Notes: a model not told the origin generated them from the sequence alone. DNA of 64,000 nucleotides from Paeniglutamicibacter antarcticus (GCF_900010755.1 NZ_CZJT01000101.1:124001-188000), one strand, 5' to 3'. Positions 1-11,300 are shown, counted from the first letter of the stretch. A program made the numbers and translations.

Positions 1-1
1 G

Positions 2-256
2 CCGAACTCCTGCGGACCTGTACTTGCGCTGCTGGCTGTCGACCTAGGGGTTGCGATACTTGCCATTTCGGGGCTTGGGTTCCTTGGCTTCGGGTCTCCG
101 CCACCCACCCCCGAGTGGGGCCTGCTCATTGCCGAAGGCCGCCAATACCTGGCCTCTGCATGGTGGCTGACCACCCTGCCCGGCGCTGTCATCGTCGCCG
201 TTGTCATCCTGTTGGCCGGTTTAGGACGTCATCTCCACAAGATCTTCAAATTCTAG
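2..256 (+). CDS. ABC transporter permease, C-terminal fragment (DppC/OppC type)
   Basis: Only the last 84 codons are in the window; the gene starts upstream of base 1. Read from base 2 to the TAG at 254-256, it ends in two hydrophobic stretches separated by GFGSPPPTPEWGLLIAEGR, a loop typical of the DppC/OppC permease of peptide/nickel-type ABC importers. It would form the membrane channel together with another permease encoded further upstream. The next gene, 12 bases on, encodes the matching double ATPase, so the two are almost certainly co-transcribed. The substrate cannot be read from this fragment; the flavoenzymes downstream suggest something other than a peptide. Confidence 0.85.
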   Translation, partial: PNSCGPVLALLAVDLGVAILAISGLGFLGFGSPPPTPEWGLLIAEGRQYLASAWWLTTLPGAVIVAVVILLAGLGRHLHKIFKF

Positions 257-268
257 AAAGGCAGCATC

Positions 269-1909
269 ATGAGCAATGGCGATGAAGCAACAACCTTGCT
301 GGATATCCGCGACCTGAGTGTCCACTATGGCTCCGGTGAAAATACGGTGTTTGCCGGCATCAAGCTGAACCTGAAACTCAAGAAGGGTGAAATTGTTGCC
401 CTGGTCGGGGAATCGGGATCCGGCAAGTCAACACTTTCCAAGGCCATCATCGGCCTGCTTCCGGAAGCCGCGAGGGTCAGCGGTGGCACCATTTCCCTGG
501 CCGGAGAAAATTTGCTGGGGCTATCCCAGAAGCAGCTGGAAAGTATCCGCGGGCGCCGTATCGGCATGATCCCGCAGGACCCGGGAGCGTCCCTGGACCC
601 GGTGAAGACCATTGGGTCCCAGGTCTCCGAGGTTTTTAGACTCCACCGCCAGGGCCCGAAACGTTCAAAGGCCGAGCTGCGCAGTGAATCCATCCGGCTT
701 CTAGCCATGGTCGGCGTCGACCGCCCGGAATACCGTTTGGGCCAATATCCGCACGAGCTCTCCGGCGGGTTGAAACAGCGCGTCCTGATTGCCATTGCCT
801 TTGCCTTGGGCCCTGAACTTTTGATTGCCGACGAACCGACCTCGGCCCTGGACGTGACGGTCCAACAGACAATCCTCGAGGTTTTCACCAACCTGGCACG
901 TGAACATGGCACCGCAGTGGTTTTCGTGACCCACGACCTGGCCGTGGCCACCGACATCGCCGACCGCATTGTTGTCATGCAGCAGGGACGAATCCGTGAG
1001 GACCGTCCGGTGCGGGCGATCCTCACAGCCCCCGAACACCCATACACGGCCATGCTGCTGGCCGAGGCAACGCCCGACGGCAACCGCTCACCGGATGCCA
1101 AACGCCACAGCGGAGCCCCGGCGGTTCCGGCCATTGAAGTCCAGGGCCTGCACAAGGTCTACGGGCACGGCAAGGCCGAACACAGGGCAGTGCAAGGTGT
1201 CTCATTTGCCGTGCGTCCGGGAACCACGTTCGCCCTGGTTGGCGAATCTGGATCCGGAAAATCAACCACTGCACGCATGGTCATGCGGCTACTGGACCCA
1301 ACCGCAGGATCCGTCAAAATCCACGGCGAAGACGTGACAAATGTCAGGGGGAGCGGCAAACGCGATCTCTGGCGTGGTCTGCAGATGGTCTACCAAAATC
1401 CCGATTCCGCGCTTGATCCGAGGCACACGGTTTCGCAGATCGTTTCCGAACCCCTGGCCAACTACAAATTCGGGACCAAAGCAGAGCGTGCACTGCGGGT
1501 TTCCGAACTTCTGGACTCGGTGAACCTGCCCTCGCGCATGGCGGGGCTATCAACCAGGGAACTCTCCGGCGGCCAACGCCAGCGGGTGGCAATCGCCCGT
1601 GCTTTGGCACTGGGCGCCAAGACCTTGGTACTGGACGAGGCACTGTCTGCACTTGATGTGCTGACCCAGGCCCAGATCCTTGCCCTGCTTGAAGACCTCC
1701 AAATCAACCACGGGTTGTCCTACCTGTTTATCTCACACGATCTTCATGTGGTTGAACGAATTTCCCACGATGTGGGGGTCATGCGCCGGGGAGAACTTGT
1801 TGAGATTGGACCGACCGCCAAGGTCTTTGGCGCACCCCAGAGCGAATACACGCAACTTCTCCTGGACTCCAATCCCGGACACCTCCTCAGGGAATTGGCA
1901 CGTGCCTAA
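269..1909 (+). CDS. ABC transporter ATPase with two fused nucleotide-binding domains (OppD-OppF type)
   Basis: This 546-residue protein contains two complete ABC ATPase domains in tandem. The first has Walker A GESGSGKST at 47-55 and signature LSGG at 164-167. The second has the identical Walker A at 325-333 and signature LSGGQRQR from 432. Both have the POTRA/oligopeptide-type C-terminal extension after the H-loop. It energises the importer whose permease tail precedes it. The start ATG follows AAAGG at a good distance. Fused D-F ATPases are a known variant of the peptide/nickel family, here feeding an operon with two flavin-dependent oxygenases. The substrate is therefore more likely a sulfur- or nitrogen-containing compound that these oxygenases cleave; this is inference from context. 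Confidence 0.93.
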   Translation: MSNGDEATTLLDIRDLSVHYGSGENTVFAGIKLNLKLKKGEIVALVGESGSGKSTLSKAIIGLLPEAARVSGGTISLAGENLLGLSQKQLESIRGRRIGMIPQDPGASLDPVKTIGSQVSEVFRLHRQGPKRSKAELRSESIRLLAMVGVDRPEYRLGQYPHELSGGLKQRVLIAIAFALGPELLIADEPTSALDVTVQQTILEVFTNLAREHGTAVVFVTHDLAVATDIADRIVVMQQGRIREDRPVRAILTAPEHPYTAMLLAEATPDGNRSPDAKRHSGAPAVPAIEVQGLHKVYGHGKAEHRAVQGVSFAVRPGTTFALVGESGSGKSTTARMVMRLLDPTAGSVKIHGEDVTNVRGSGKRDLWRGLQMVYQNPDSALDPRHTVSQIVSEPLANYKFGTKAERALRVSELLDSVNLPSRMAGLSTRELSGGQRQRVAIARALALGAKTLVLDEALSALDVLTQAQILALLEDLQINHGLSYLFISHDLHVVERISHDVGVMRRGELVEIGPTAKVFGAPQSEYTQLLLDSNPGHLLRELARA

Positions 1910-1957
1910 TCCCGGCACCACTAGAACTTCGAAATCCGTAGCAGCAAAGGAAGAACA

Positions 1958-3193
1958 ATGAGCACCACGCAGTTGCAGGAACGTTCAGCAGAGTCGCGCT
2001 ATACGGAGTTGGCCGAACGTTTCGCCCCCGTCTTTGAACGGATTGCCGAAGGCACAGTAGAGCGCGAAAACAATCGAGTGCTTCCCTTCGAGCAGGTCAA
2101 ATGGCTCAAGGATGCGGGTTTCACCACCCTGCGAGTGCCCGCCGCGCATGGAGGGTCACCGGTCAGCCACGAACACCTGTTCCGGCTTCTCGCCGAACTC
2201 TCCGCCGCCGACTCAAACGTGGGTCACCTGTTGCGTTCACACTTCTCCTTCGTTGAAACCATCGCCCTGCAGCCCGAAGAATTCCAGCTCCGCTGGTTCC
2301 CGCGGGTGCTGGCCGGAGAAATCTTCGGAAACGCCGCCACGGAAAAGGGCGGAAACGCACTGGGCACCACAAACACCAAACTTCGTGAAGAGGGCGGCCA
2401 ATGGCTGCTCAACGGCGAAAAGTACTACACCACAGGTTCGATCTTCGCCGACTGGGTGGTTGTCATGGCCAGCACCGACGGACTCGAAGGCCGCCAATAC
2501 GCGATTATTCGCGCGGATGCTGCGGGTGTCAGGATCATTGATGACTGGGATGGCTTCGGCCAGCCGCTAACCGGCACCGGAACCGCGATCTTCGAGGACG
2601 TGGTGGTCCCCTTTGAAGACATCATCCAGCGCAAGATTTCCTCGACACTTGAACCGGCATTCTTCCAACTGGCATTGCTCAGCGTGCTGGCCGGCATTGG
2701 CCGTGCAGCGCTGAATGACGCAGCCGACCTGGTGCGCAACCGCACCCGTACCTTCAACACCGGTTCCGGGGACCTATTCCGCAACGATCCATTGATCCAG
2801 GAAAAGGTGGGGCGCATTGCTGCCTCCGTCTACGCGGCGGAATCGATAGTCTTTGCCGCGGCCCGCGACCTGGATGCGGCAGTTGACCAGTCCCTGGCAC
2901 TGGATCCGACAGCAGCCTTTGTCCGCGCTGAACTTGCGGTGCAGCTTGCCCATGTTGCCGTGCCGAAGCTGGTGCTTGACGCCACGAATGAGCTCTTCGA
3001 CGTGGCAGGTGCTTCGGCGGTATCCCGCGGCAAGTCCCTTGACCGCCATTGGCGCAATGCCCGGACCGTTGCCACCCACAACCCTGTCGCCTTCAAGGCC
3101 CGCTCGGTCGGCGATTACTTCATCAACGGCACCATCCCCACCGGCTTGCACTCCATCGGTGAAGCCAAGGATTCAACGACGGAGAACAAGTAA
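1958..3193 (+). CDS. acyl-CoA dehydrogenase-fold flavoprotein (SfnB/DszC-like monooxygenase)
   Basis: The 411-residue protein has the N-terminal helical, central beta and C-terminal four-helix layout of acyl-CoA dehydrogenases. It lacks the usual fatty-acid pathway context. Members such as SfnB and DszC use reduced flavin to oxygenate sulfones, sulfoxides or related compounds and help release sulfur. The segment GNALGTTNTKL followed by GQWLLNGEKYYTTGSIFADW corresponds to the flavin-binding middle domain. AAGGAAG lies just before the ATG. It is 48 bases after the ABC ATPase gene and abuts the next gene, where an FMN-dependent monooxygenase is encoded. The SfnB/DszC-like assignment is family-level; the true substrate is unknown. 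Confidence 0.82.
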   Translation: MSTTQLQERSAESRYTELAERFAPVFERIAEGTVERENNRVLPFEQVKWLKDAGFTTLRVPAAHGGSPVSHEHLFRLLAELSAADSNVGHLLRSHFSFVETIALQPEEFQLRWFPRVLAGEIFGNAATEKGGNALGTTNTKLREEGGQWLLNGEKYYTTGSIFADWVVVMASTDGLEGRQYAIIRADAAGVRIIDDWDGFGQPLTGTGTAIFEDVVVPFEDIIQRKISSTLEPAFFQLALLSVLAGIGRAALNDAADLVRNRTRTFNTGSGDLFRNDPLIQEKVGRIAASVYAAESIVFAAARDLDAAVDQSLALDPTAAFVRAELAVQLAHVAVPKLVLDATNELFDVAGASAVSRGKSLDRHWRNARTVATHNPVAFKARSVGDYFINGTIPTGLHSIGEAKDSTTENK

Positions 3194-4612
3194 ATGGCTA
3201 CCTTTAATGAGCGTCCCCGCCTGCTGCTCAGCGCCTTCCTGATGAACGCATCCAGCCATATTCTTGGCGGACAATGGCGCCACCCCGACGCCCAGCAGCA
3301 CCGGTTCAACGAATTGCAGCTCTGGATCGACCTCGCCAAGCAGCTCGAAGATGCGAAATTCGACAACCTCTTCTTCGCCGACGTCGTGGGTCTCTACGGC
3401 GACCACGAGGGCGGCTGGGCTTCCCACGTGCGCAAGGGCATGCAGGTCCCGTCGCATGACCCGATGGTGTTGCTTTCCGCATTGGCCGCAACCACCCAGG
3501 ATATTGGCTTGGCCATGACCAGCTCAGTGGTACAGGCAGCGCCCTTCCAGTTCGCCCGCCAGATCTCCACCCTTGACCACATTTCAAACGGCCGCGTGGC
3601 ATGGAACATTGTCACCAGCGTCCTGGAAAACTCGCACAAGAACTTCGGTGCAGCCGGGCTGACGGCCCACGATGACCGTTATGACTGGGCCGATGAGTAT
3701 GTGGAAGCCACCTATAAGTTGTGGGAGGGTTCCTGGGAAGACGACGCGGTGTTGGCGGACAAGGAATCGGGAATTTACGCCGACCCCGCCAAGGTCTACA
3801 AGATCAACCACCAGGGCAAGCGTTACTCCATCGAGGGCCCCCATCTGGCCTTGCCAAGCCCGCAGCGCACGCCGTTCCTCTTCCAGGCAGGATCCTCCGC
3901 GCGTGGTCGCCAATTTGCCGCCGAACACGCGGAAGCAACATTCCTCTTTGCGCCGCACCCCGAGTACGTGGCCAAGCAGGTGGGCAAGATCCGCGAGCTT
4001 GAGGCGGCTGCCGGGCGTGCCACGGGAGACGTCAAGGTATTTGCCGGCCTGTCCTTTGTGGTGGGCAGCACCGAGGAAGAAGCCAAGCGCAAGGAAGCCG
4101 AGTACGACGAGTACTTGGACCTGCACGCAATCGTTGCGCACATTGGCGGTGGCATCGGGGTTGACCTGGGTGGACTGGATCTTGATACGCCGCTTGGCGA
4201 TATCGAAACCGAAGGCGCCCGTGGAGTGCTTGAGGCCGCGATTGCCTCGGTACCGGGCGGCAAGCCAACCATTGGCGATCTTGCCCGTTACCGTGCCAAG
4301 GCACAGCAGATTTCGGGGACCCCGGAGCAGATCGTCGACGAGATCGAACGCTGGCAGGATGCCGGCATGGACGGGCTGAACATCATGAACCAGATATTGC
4401 CCGGCTCCTACACCGATTTCATTGACGGGGTCCTGCCGGAGCTGCGCAAGCGTGGCCTGGCGCAGACCGAATACGCACCGGGAACACTGCGCGAAAAGGT
4501 GTTTGGCCGTGGTGCCCGCCTGGAATCGACGCACCCGGCGGCGCAGTACCGGGGCGCTTTCACGGAGTTCTCGGCTGCCAACACCGAGGCGCAACTGGAA
4601 AACGCGCGCTAG
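3194..4612 (+). CDS. LLM-class FMN-dependent monooxygenase (NtaA/SnaA/DszA family)
   Basis: The 472-residue protein matches the NtaA/SnaA/DszA group of bacterial-luciferase-like monooxygenases in length and motifs, for example GGQWRHPDAQQ near the N-terminus, SNGRVAWNIVTS and LFQAGSSARGRQFAAEHAEA. These enzymes use FMNH2 supplied by a separate reductase to split C-S or C-N bonds or hydroxylate aromatic substrates. Its ATG directly follows the TAA of the preceding gene, so translation is probably coupled. No flavin reductase gene is visible downstream. A perfect hairpin after the stop (4630-4676) closes the operon. Desulfurisation of an imported organosulfur compound is plausible; cleavage of an aminopolycarboxylate is the main alternative. 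Confidence 0.87.
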   Translation: MATFNERPRLLLSAFLMNASSHILGGQWRHPDAQQHRFNELQLWIDLAKQLEDAKFDNLFFADVVGLYGDHEGGWASHVRKGMQVPSHDPMVLLSALAATTQDIGLAMTSSVVQAAPFQFARQISTLDHISNGRVAWNIVTSVLENSHKNFGAAGLTAHDDRYDWADEYVEATYKLWEGSWEDDAVLADKESGIYADPAKVYKINHQGKRYSIEGPHLALPSPQRTPFLFQAGSSARGRQFAAEHAEATFLFAPHPEYVAKQVGKIRELEAAAGRATGDVKVFAGLSFVVGSTEEEAKRKEAEYDEYLDLHAIVAHIGGGIGVDLGGLDLDTPLGDIETEGARGVLEAAIASVPGGKPTIGDLARYRAKAQQISGTPEQIVDEIERWQDAGMDGLNIMNQILPGSYTDFIDGVLPELRKRGLAQTEYAPGTLREKVFGRGARLESTHPAAQYRGAFTEFSAANTEAQLENAR

Positions 4613-4629
4613 GGATTTCACGCGGCAGC

Positions 4630-4676
4630 AAGGCAAAGTCCCTCTTCTCGCACTTCGGGGTGGGGGACTTTGCCTT
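4630..4676 (+). terminator. terminator-like hairpin after the monooxygenase operon
   Basis: A perfect 13-bp stem pairs 4630-4642 with 4664-4676 around a 21-nt loop. It begins 17 bases after the stop codon of the FMN monooxygenase. There is no long T run, so it may be a non-canonical terminator or an mRNA-stabilising hairpin. Confidence 0.6.
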
Positions 4677-4729
4677 GAACCGGACGAATCCCCGGGGCAG
4701 GCGCAGAATTCGAGAGTAGCGTTGATCCC

Positions 4730-5158
4730 ATGAGCAGCTCGGTAATCAAGCCCCACGTAAATGATCCAGAGACCATCCGGCGTTTGTTGACCACACCGGC
4801 ACGTTGGGCCGTGGTGGGGTTGAGCAACAACCCGCTGCGGGTGGCGCCGCGCGTGGGCCAGGCCCTGCAGGGACAACTCGGCATGCAGATCGTCCCGGTT
4901 TCCCTGCGGGGAGACGACGTGTTGGGAGAAACCGGTTACCGCACACTCGAAGATATCCCGGGGCATGTGGACGTCGTCGATTGTTTCGTGAATTCACAAA
5001 AAGTCGGGGCAATCGTGGACCAGGCCATTGCTATCGGGGCATCCGCTGTGTGGCTGCAACTAGGCGTCGTCGACGAGGCTGCTGCACGTCGTGCGAAGTC
5101 AGCTGGCCTGGAAGTCGTCATGGACACGTGTCCACTGATCGAGTTACGAAACATATAG
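4730..5158 (+). CDS. CoA-binding domain protein (YccU-like)
   Basis: This 142-residue protein is a stand-alone Rossmann-type CoA-binding domain. It shows the early WAVVGLSNNPLR turn, a middle TLEDIPGHVDVVDCFV segment and the late SAVWLQLGVVDEAAARRA helix, which are characteristic of YccU-like proteins and of the CoA-binding domain of succinyl-CoA synthetases. The biochemical role of the free-standing family is not established. It lies alone between the oxygenase operon and the giant surface-protein gene, with its own upstream gap. Confidence 0.85.
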   Translation: MSSSVIKPHVNDPETIRRLLTTPARWAVVGLSNNPLRVAPRVGQALQGQLGMQIVPVSLRGDDVLGETGYRTLEDIPGHVDVVDCFVNSQKVGAIVDQAIAIGASAVWLQLGVVDEAAARRAKSAGLEVVMDTCPLIELRNI

Positions 5159-5392
5159 GCCCCTCCCGATAGCCAACGAAATATTTACAGAACAGTGGCA
5201 GGAATTGGAATTTCTCCGCTAGGGTGTCATCAGCACAAGCAACATTAATTGGGTGCTGGGGACCAAATGAATACTGGGGGACTCTCGAACTTGGGGTTTG
5301 AGAAGAACTAACGGACTGGGTGGGACTAGGCCGTTAAAAACAGTGCTAATCGAGTGTTTGCCGCACCCCTTGGGGTAATTGGGGTATAAATC
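5159..5392 (+). promoter_or_regulatory. structured 5' leader of the giant surface-protein gene
   Basis: This 234-base gap has no coding signature but has several potential RNA hairpins. An 8-bp stem near 5284-5303 pairs TCTCGAAC with GTTTGAGA (one G-U pair). A second near 5309-5335 pairs AACGG with CCGTT. A third, ACCCCTTGGGGT at 5365-5376, is a perfect palindrome. The start codon (GTG, 5393) is preceded by GGGGT at 5381-5385, the only SD-like sequence, and the ACCCC arm could pair with either GGGGT copy. Folding could therefore block or expose the ribosome site. No known riboswitch class could be matched by eye. Confidence 0.4.
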
Positions 5393-8300
5393 GTGTTCGC
5401 CAAATCTGGGGATCAAGCCACACGTAAACGAAGGGGCCGGCGCTCAGCTGGCCACCATTCATTCTTGGGTGCCATGTGGAAGAACGGCGTCGTTCGTTCC
5501 ACTGTTGGTGCCTCCGCAACGGCAGCACTCGTTGCAACCATGATGTTTAGCGGCGGTGGATTCGATCCCGCCGTAGCATCACCAGTCGAGAAACAGACTC
5601 CCGGCGTTGAGCAGCAACTGCGCGACGCCGTCGAGGGTTCGGGCTCAACCGATAAGAACAAGGTAGAGCCGCCGGCGAAAGCATCAAAGGCCGATGAGCC
5701 TAAAGACGCTACACCTAAGGTCGACACACCCAAGACGGACAAGCCTAAAGTCGATGTACCCAAGGCGGACAAGCCTAAAGTCGATGTACCCAAGGCGGAC
5801 AAGCCTGCTGTCGCAAAGAGCGCGGCACCTTCGAATGAGCCCGACGCTGCAAAGGTAGCAGAACCTGCCGGCAGGCCTGTCGCGGACACCCCCGCCACTG
5901 CCTCCCAGTCAAGGGTGGCGTTGGCGGCTGCCCCGTCGAGCCGGCCAAACCCGGTACTTCCCAAGAAATGCGGATTGCGCATCGCGATCGTGCTTGACCT
6001 CTCCGGCTCCCTAGAGGATTCGGACGTTGCGAGCTCCAAGACAGCAGCCAGGGGCCTGGTTGATGCATTGCAGGGTACCCCGTCGTCAGTCGGCGTTTAC
6101 ACCTTCGCAACATTCGCCCCAGATGGGGCCAACAGCTCTTTGGGGGCAACTTCGGTTTCCACTTCAGCGGGTGCCAAAACCGTCAAGGATAAGATCAGCG
6201 GTCTCAAGCGCCCCAAATCCGAGCACGGTGGAACGAACTGGGATAAGGGCCTGTCCCAGGTGCCTAGTGGAGCCTACGACCTGATCCTGTTCGTCACCGA
6301 CGGCAACCCCACCGCGTACGGCACCCCAGCAAATCGCGGGGACAACACTGATTTTGGGTTCGTTGCCGATCCGATCGATCTCGATACGGCCGTCTCTGCG
6401 GCAAACAACCACAAGGCGGCCGGGACCTTTGTTATGGGTCTCGCCGTTGGCGAGAGTATCAACACCGGAAACATCAAAGCGATTTCCGGCAACACGTTGA
6501 ACACTGATTACTTCAAGATCGATGACTACTCAAAGCTGGCGGCCAAGCTCAAGGAAATTGCGCTCACGAACTGCGAGGGAACCCTCACGGTCGTCAAGCA
6601 GGTTCGTGGAACGGACGACAAACTGCTCACCGCGGCTGGCTGGAAATTTAGTTCTTCCACCAGATCGGTTTCCCCTGCTTCTGCAACGACCGCTGCCGAT
6701 GGAACGGCGAACTTTGAAATTGGTGGATTGGACAAGGAACCTTCCCGGTTGGTTTCGTTCTCCGAAGAGCAAAAGCCAGGGTTTGCACTTGAACAGCAGC
6801 TGGGCAAGAACGCAGTCTGCGTCGATAACAAAACAGAGAAAACCCTGACCGTAGGCAACGAAGGTGCAACGGGATTCAATGTCACGGTTACCCGTGGAGC
6901 TGCTGTCAGCTGCACCGTCATCAACCAAGAGCAGTCCGCGACGCTCAAACTGGTCAAGATTGTTGACAACAAGGGCGGCACCGGAGCAGCGCCGACCGAC
7001 TGGGCCCTTTCGGCGATCCAAGCCGGCGGAACCAGCAATATGGTCGATGTAGTGTCCGAAACAAGTAAGGCTGTATCGGCTGGCACTTACGCACTGTCCG
7101 AGGCCAACGGCCCGGCAGGCTACAAGCTGACCAACCTCACATGTGTTAACGGAAAGACACCAGTCTCGGGGGTCGACCAGACGAATCCAAGCATTGCCTT
7201 GAAAACGGGCGATAACGTCACCTGTACCTTCACCAACACCAAGATCGAATACAAGGACCTGACGGTTTCCAAGACCGTAACGGGTAGCTTCGCCCGCGAC
7301 TACGACTGGACCATCGACAAGAAGGTTGTCGGTGGCCAGAACAAGGTCACCTCAGCCACCTCCGGTGTGCCGTTCAAGTACGAAGTTAAGGTTGCCGCCA
7401 GCGCACCAAAGGACAGCAACTTCAAGCTCGCGGGCGAGATCACCGTGTCGAACCCGAACAAGGTAGCTTTCGAATCGGTCACCGTCGCCGATTCCCTGCC
7501 GAATGCAACCTGCAAGATCACGACAACTGATGACAAGGCAGTAACCGGCCCGGTTTCAATTCCTGCCGGTGAAACCAAGTTCAAGTACTCATGTGACATG
7601 CCGGCCGGAACCACGGCAACAACAACGGGAACCAACACCGCCATCGCGGCGTGGAACAAGGCCAACTACTTCGGTACCTCCGGAAACGCATCCGGAACCC
7701 AGCCCTTCGACTTCTCGAAGGTGACCCCGAAGACCACCGATGACAAGATCACCGTCACCGATGACAAGTTCAACCTTTCGACACTGCCGGGTGGCAACGT
7801 TGTTACTGTTGCACAGTCGCCTAAGACGTTTGGCTACGAACTTACTTGGCCAGGCACCGTCGGCGAATGCAAGAAGTACACCAACACCGCAAGCTTCACG
7901 GGTGCCGGAGGCGGAAGTGACAGCGAAACCGTAGAACTGTGCATTGGCGCAGATCTCACTGTTAGCAAGAACGTTGTCTCAAGTTTTGATCGTTCGTACC
8001 TGTGGAACATCACCAAGACCGCCAAGGGCGAAGCCCCCTACACGGCAGATCCAAAGACCGGCAAGGTTTCCGTTGAATACGACGTAACCGTTGCCCCGCA
8101 GGATCCGAACTACGCCGACTCACGCTGGGCCATGTCTGGCACCGTCAGCGTGGCAAACCCCAACAAGTGGCAAGACGTGATGGCCACCGTCACGGACTCG
8201 GTCGATGTTGGGACCGGAGCGGTCTGCACCGTAACAGGAATTGTTGGAAGCGAAGCCGGCGACGCCGATCTGGCGACCGACGGATTCCAGGCGGACATCC

Positions 8301-11300
8301 CGAAGAACAAGACCGTGGAGTTCACCTACAACTGCAGCTTCACCGAGCAGCCAAACTACGCGGGTAGCAACACCGCAACTGTTACCTGGGATGCAACGGC
8401 GGCAGTCACCCCTAACGGTTCGGCCGCCAAGACCGTCCAGGTTTCGGAAGACGAGTGGGTCCAGAAGCCGCTGAACGAAAAGATCGTTGTCACCGACAGC
8501 AACCACACGTTCGATCCGGCTTGGGAAATCACTTGGTCAGCCGGAATGACTCCGCAGACCAAGACCTACACGACCGAGTGGACTGTTACTAAGGACGGCA
8601 CCTGCCAGCAGTTCGACAACACTGCCACATTCACCGGAAAGGACGGAGCCACCGGTTCGGCAACCGCGAACATCGAGGCCTGCCGTACCGCTGGCCTGAG
8701 CGTGGAAAAGACCGCCAACGCGGGCTTCGACCGCACTTACCTGTGGGGTATCGAGAAGAGCCTGGCCAAGGGCCAGGACCCAACAGTGAACGCCGGCTCC
8801 GGCGGAACCGCCGATGTTGACTACGAGCTCAAGGTCACCAGCAAGGGCTACACCGACTCCAACCAGTCGCTCACCGGTGAAATCACCGTGACGAACACAA
8901 ACCGCTTCGGCGGGGACACACAGGTCACCGTCGCGGACGAGGCCAGCATCAACGGCTTGGTGTGCGAGATCGATGTTGCGCAGGATGCCAACGGCAACCT
9001 TGCCGGCGTGCAGGCCAACGTCCCGCAAGCCTCCAAGGTTGGCGAGACCTGGGTCGACGGCAGCAAGGCAGTTGGCTACAGCTGCGATGCCTCTTCGGTT
9101 CTTGAAAAGGACTACACCGGACACACAAACATCGCAACGATCAGCTGGAACGAGGGCAAGAACACCGCCTCGAGCAAGCCGGTCAAGATTGATTTCAAGG
9201 TTGGACAGAAGGTCGACGAAACTGTCGATGTCCTTGACAACAAGGCCGTGGCCGCTAGCCAGGGCGTGAAGGTCGGCAGTGTTTCGTGGAATGAGGTCAA
9301 AGACCTGAAGGGCAAGTTCAAGACGTTCCCTTACACGTTGACCCACACCGGCGTTGCCGGAAAGTGCACCCCGTTCACGAACACCGCATGGGTTGAGCTG
9401 GCAGGCGACGGGAAAAACCCCTCGGATGACGCCAGCGTCACAGTGTGCAACGAGCTCGGCCTGACGGTATCGAAGACCGCAAACGCGTCCTTCGACCGCG
9501 AATACCTGTGGAAGCTGGACAAGCAGGCGGACCGGACCAAGGCTGATATCGACAAGGGCAGTGCAGAATTCAAGTACACGGTCACCGCTACCCCGAACGG
9601 CTACAAGGACTCCGGCCACAAGCTTGGTGGCAACATCACGCTGGCCAACCCAAACCAGTTCGCTTCCGGCGCGATCACCGCAACGGTTTCGGATGCGGTT
9701 GATATCAAGGGCTTGACCTGCGAAATCACTGCCGATGACGTTGATTCGGAAACCGAGGGCCTGCAGGTCCTGGTTCCGGCCAACAGTTCGGTAGTGCTTC
9801 CGTACACGTGCGACGGTGAATTCTCCGAGGCAGGTTACACGGGCACCAACACGGTGAATGTCTCGTGGACCGACGCCAAGGACGATGTTGCCAAGACTTC
9901 GGCGACTGCCGCTGTTGAATTCAAGCAAGTTGGTTCGAAGAACCATGAGGTCCAGGTCTTTGATGACAAGGTGAACCAGTCGGAGGACCCGGAGCTCCTG
10001 GGCACCGCTACCTGGAACGCCGAGAAGACCCCTACAGGTTTCGACGCGTATTCGTTGAGCTTCCCGGGAACCCCTGGAACGTGCACCGATTACACGAACA
10101 CCGCGATCATTGCCGGAACCGATGCCTCGGCAAGCGAGACCGTCACGGTCTGCGTTGAGAAGCCGTTGGCTGTTTCCAAGGTTGTGGCAGCAAGCTACGA
10201 CCGCGACTACGACTGGAAGGTCGAGAAGGAAGCCGACAAGACTTCCTTCAAGGTCGATGGTGAGGGAAATGTTGTTGCCAAGTACACGGTGACCGCCACC
10301 CAGAATTCCCACACGGATTCGAATTGGGCACTCGGTGGAAAGATCACAGTGGGGAACCCGAATGAATTTGGGTCGATCACCGCAACGGTTCAGGATCAGC
10401 CGGGCCTTAGCGGTGTCCAGTGCACCATCAAGGGCAAGGATGCAGATTCCGTGGCCCCCGGCTTCCAGGTCAAACTGGACGCAGGGGATACCGTAACGCT
10501 CGATTACACCTGCGATGTTTCCAACGGTGTTGCCGAATCCGATTACACGGGCCGCACCAACGTTGCCACGGCAACCTGGGGAGAGGGACGCAGCGCATCG
10601 AGCGAGGCAGTCGGGATCGATTTCGCCCTGGACCAGGCCACCGACACCGAGGTGAAAGTGTTCGATGACAAGACCAACCCGGACGCCGCTCCGGTCGAAT
10701 TGTTCACCGCCACGGTGGCTGCATCACCCAAGTCCTTCAGCTACGAATTGCCGCTTAAGGGTACCGCCGGCAAATGCTCCACCTTCACAAACACCGCGGT
10801 GCTTGAGGAAGAAGCCGGCTCTAACACGGACAACACCGCCACCGAGGCTGTCGAGGTTTGCGTTGAACAAGGACTGACCGTCGTCAAGACCGTCAACGCC
10901 TCGTTCGACCGCGACTACGACTGGAAGATCGCCAAGCAGGCTGACAAGACTTCCTTCAAAGTCGACGGCGACGGTAAGGCCACCGCCAACTACACGGTGA
11001 CAGCTTCCCTGGATGGGCACACCGATCAGGACTGGAAGATGTCCGGTTCGATCGATGTGTTCAACCCGAACCAGCAGGGCGAGATGAAGGTCAACGTGTC
11101 AGACGTTGCCGGCATCACCGGAGCCGTATGCACCGTTGAAGGCGACGGGCAGGACGTGAGCGTTCCGGCTGCCACCCTCGTGGACGGCAATGCCGTTTCC
11201 GGAAAAACCACCGTCACCTATGACTGTGTTATTCCGGAAAACCTCTCCGAAGCTGACTACAGCGGGCACCAGAACACCGCCCTTATTACCTGGACCGGTG

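Noticed and set aside
3584..4966. 460-codon minus-strand open frame
   Set aside because: It lies opposite the FMN monooxygenase and CoA-binding genes, which have clear family motifs. It has no recognisable domain and is an effect of high G+C.
5200..5340. c-di-AMP (ydaO-type) or c-di-GMP riboswitch in the surface-protein leader
   Set aside because: GGGGAC-like words are present, but the conserved core and helix order of either class could not be fitted. It is kept only as an unassigned structured leader.
8537..10312. 591-codon minus-strand open frame inside the surface-protein gene
   Set aside because: It mirrors the repeated coding sequence and shows no domain or ribosome site.
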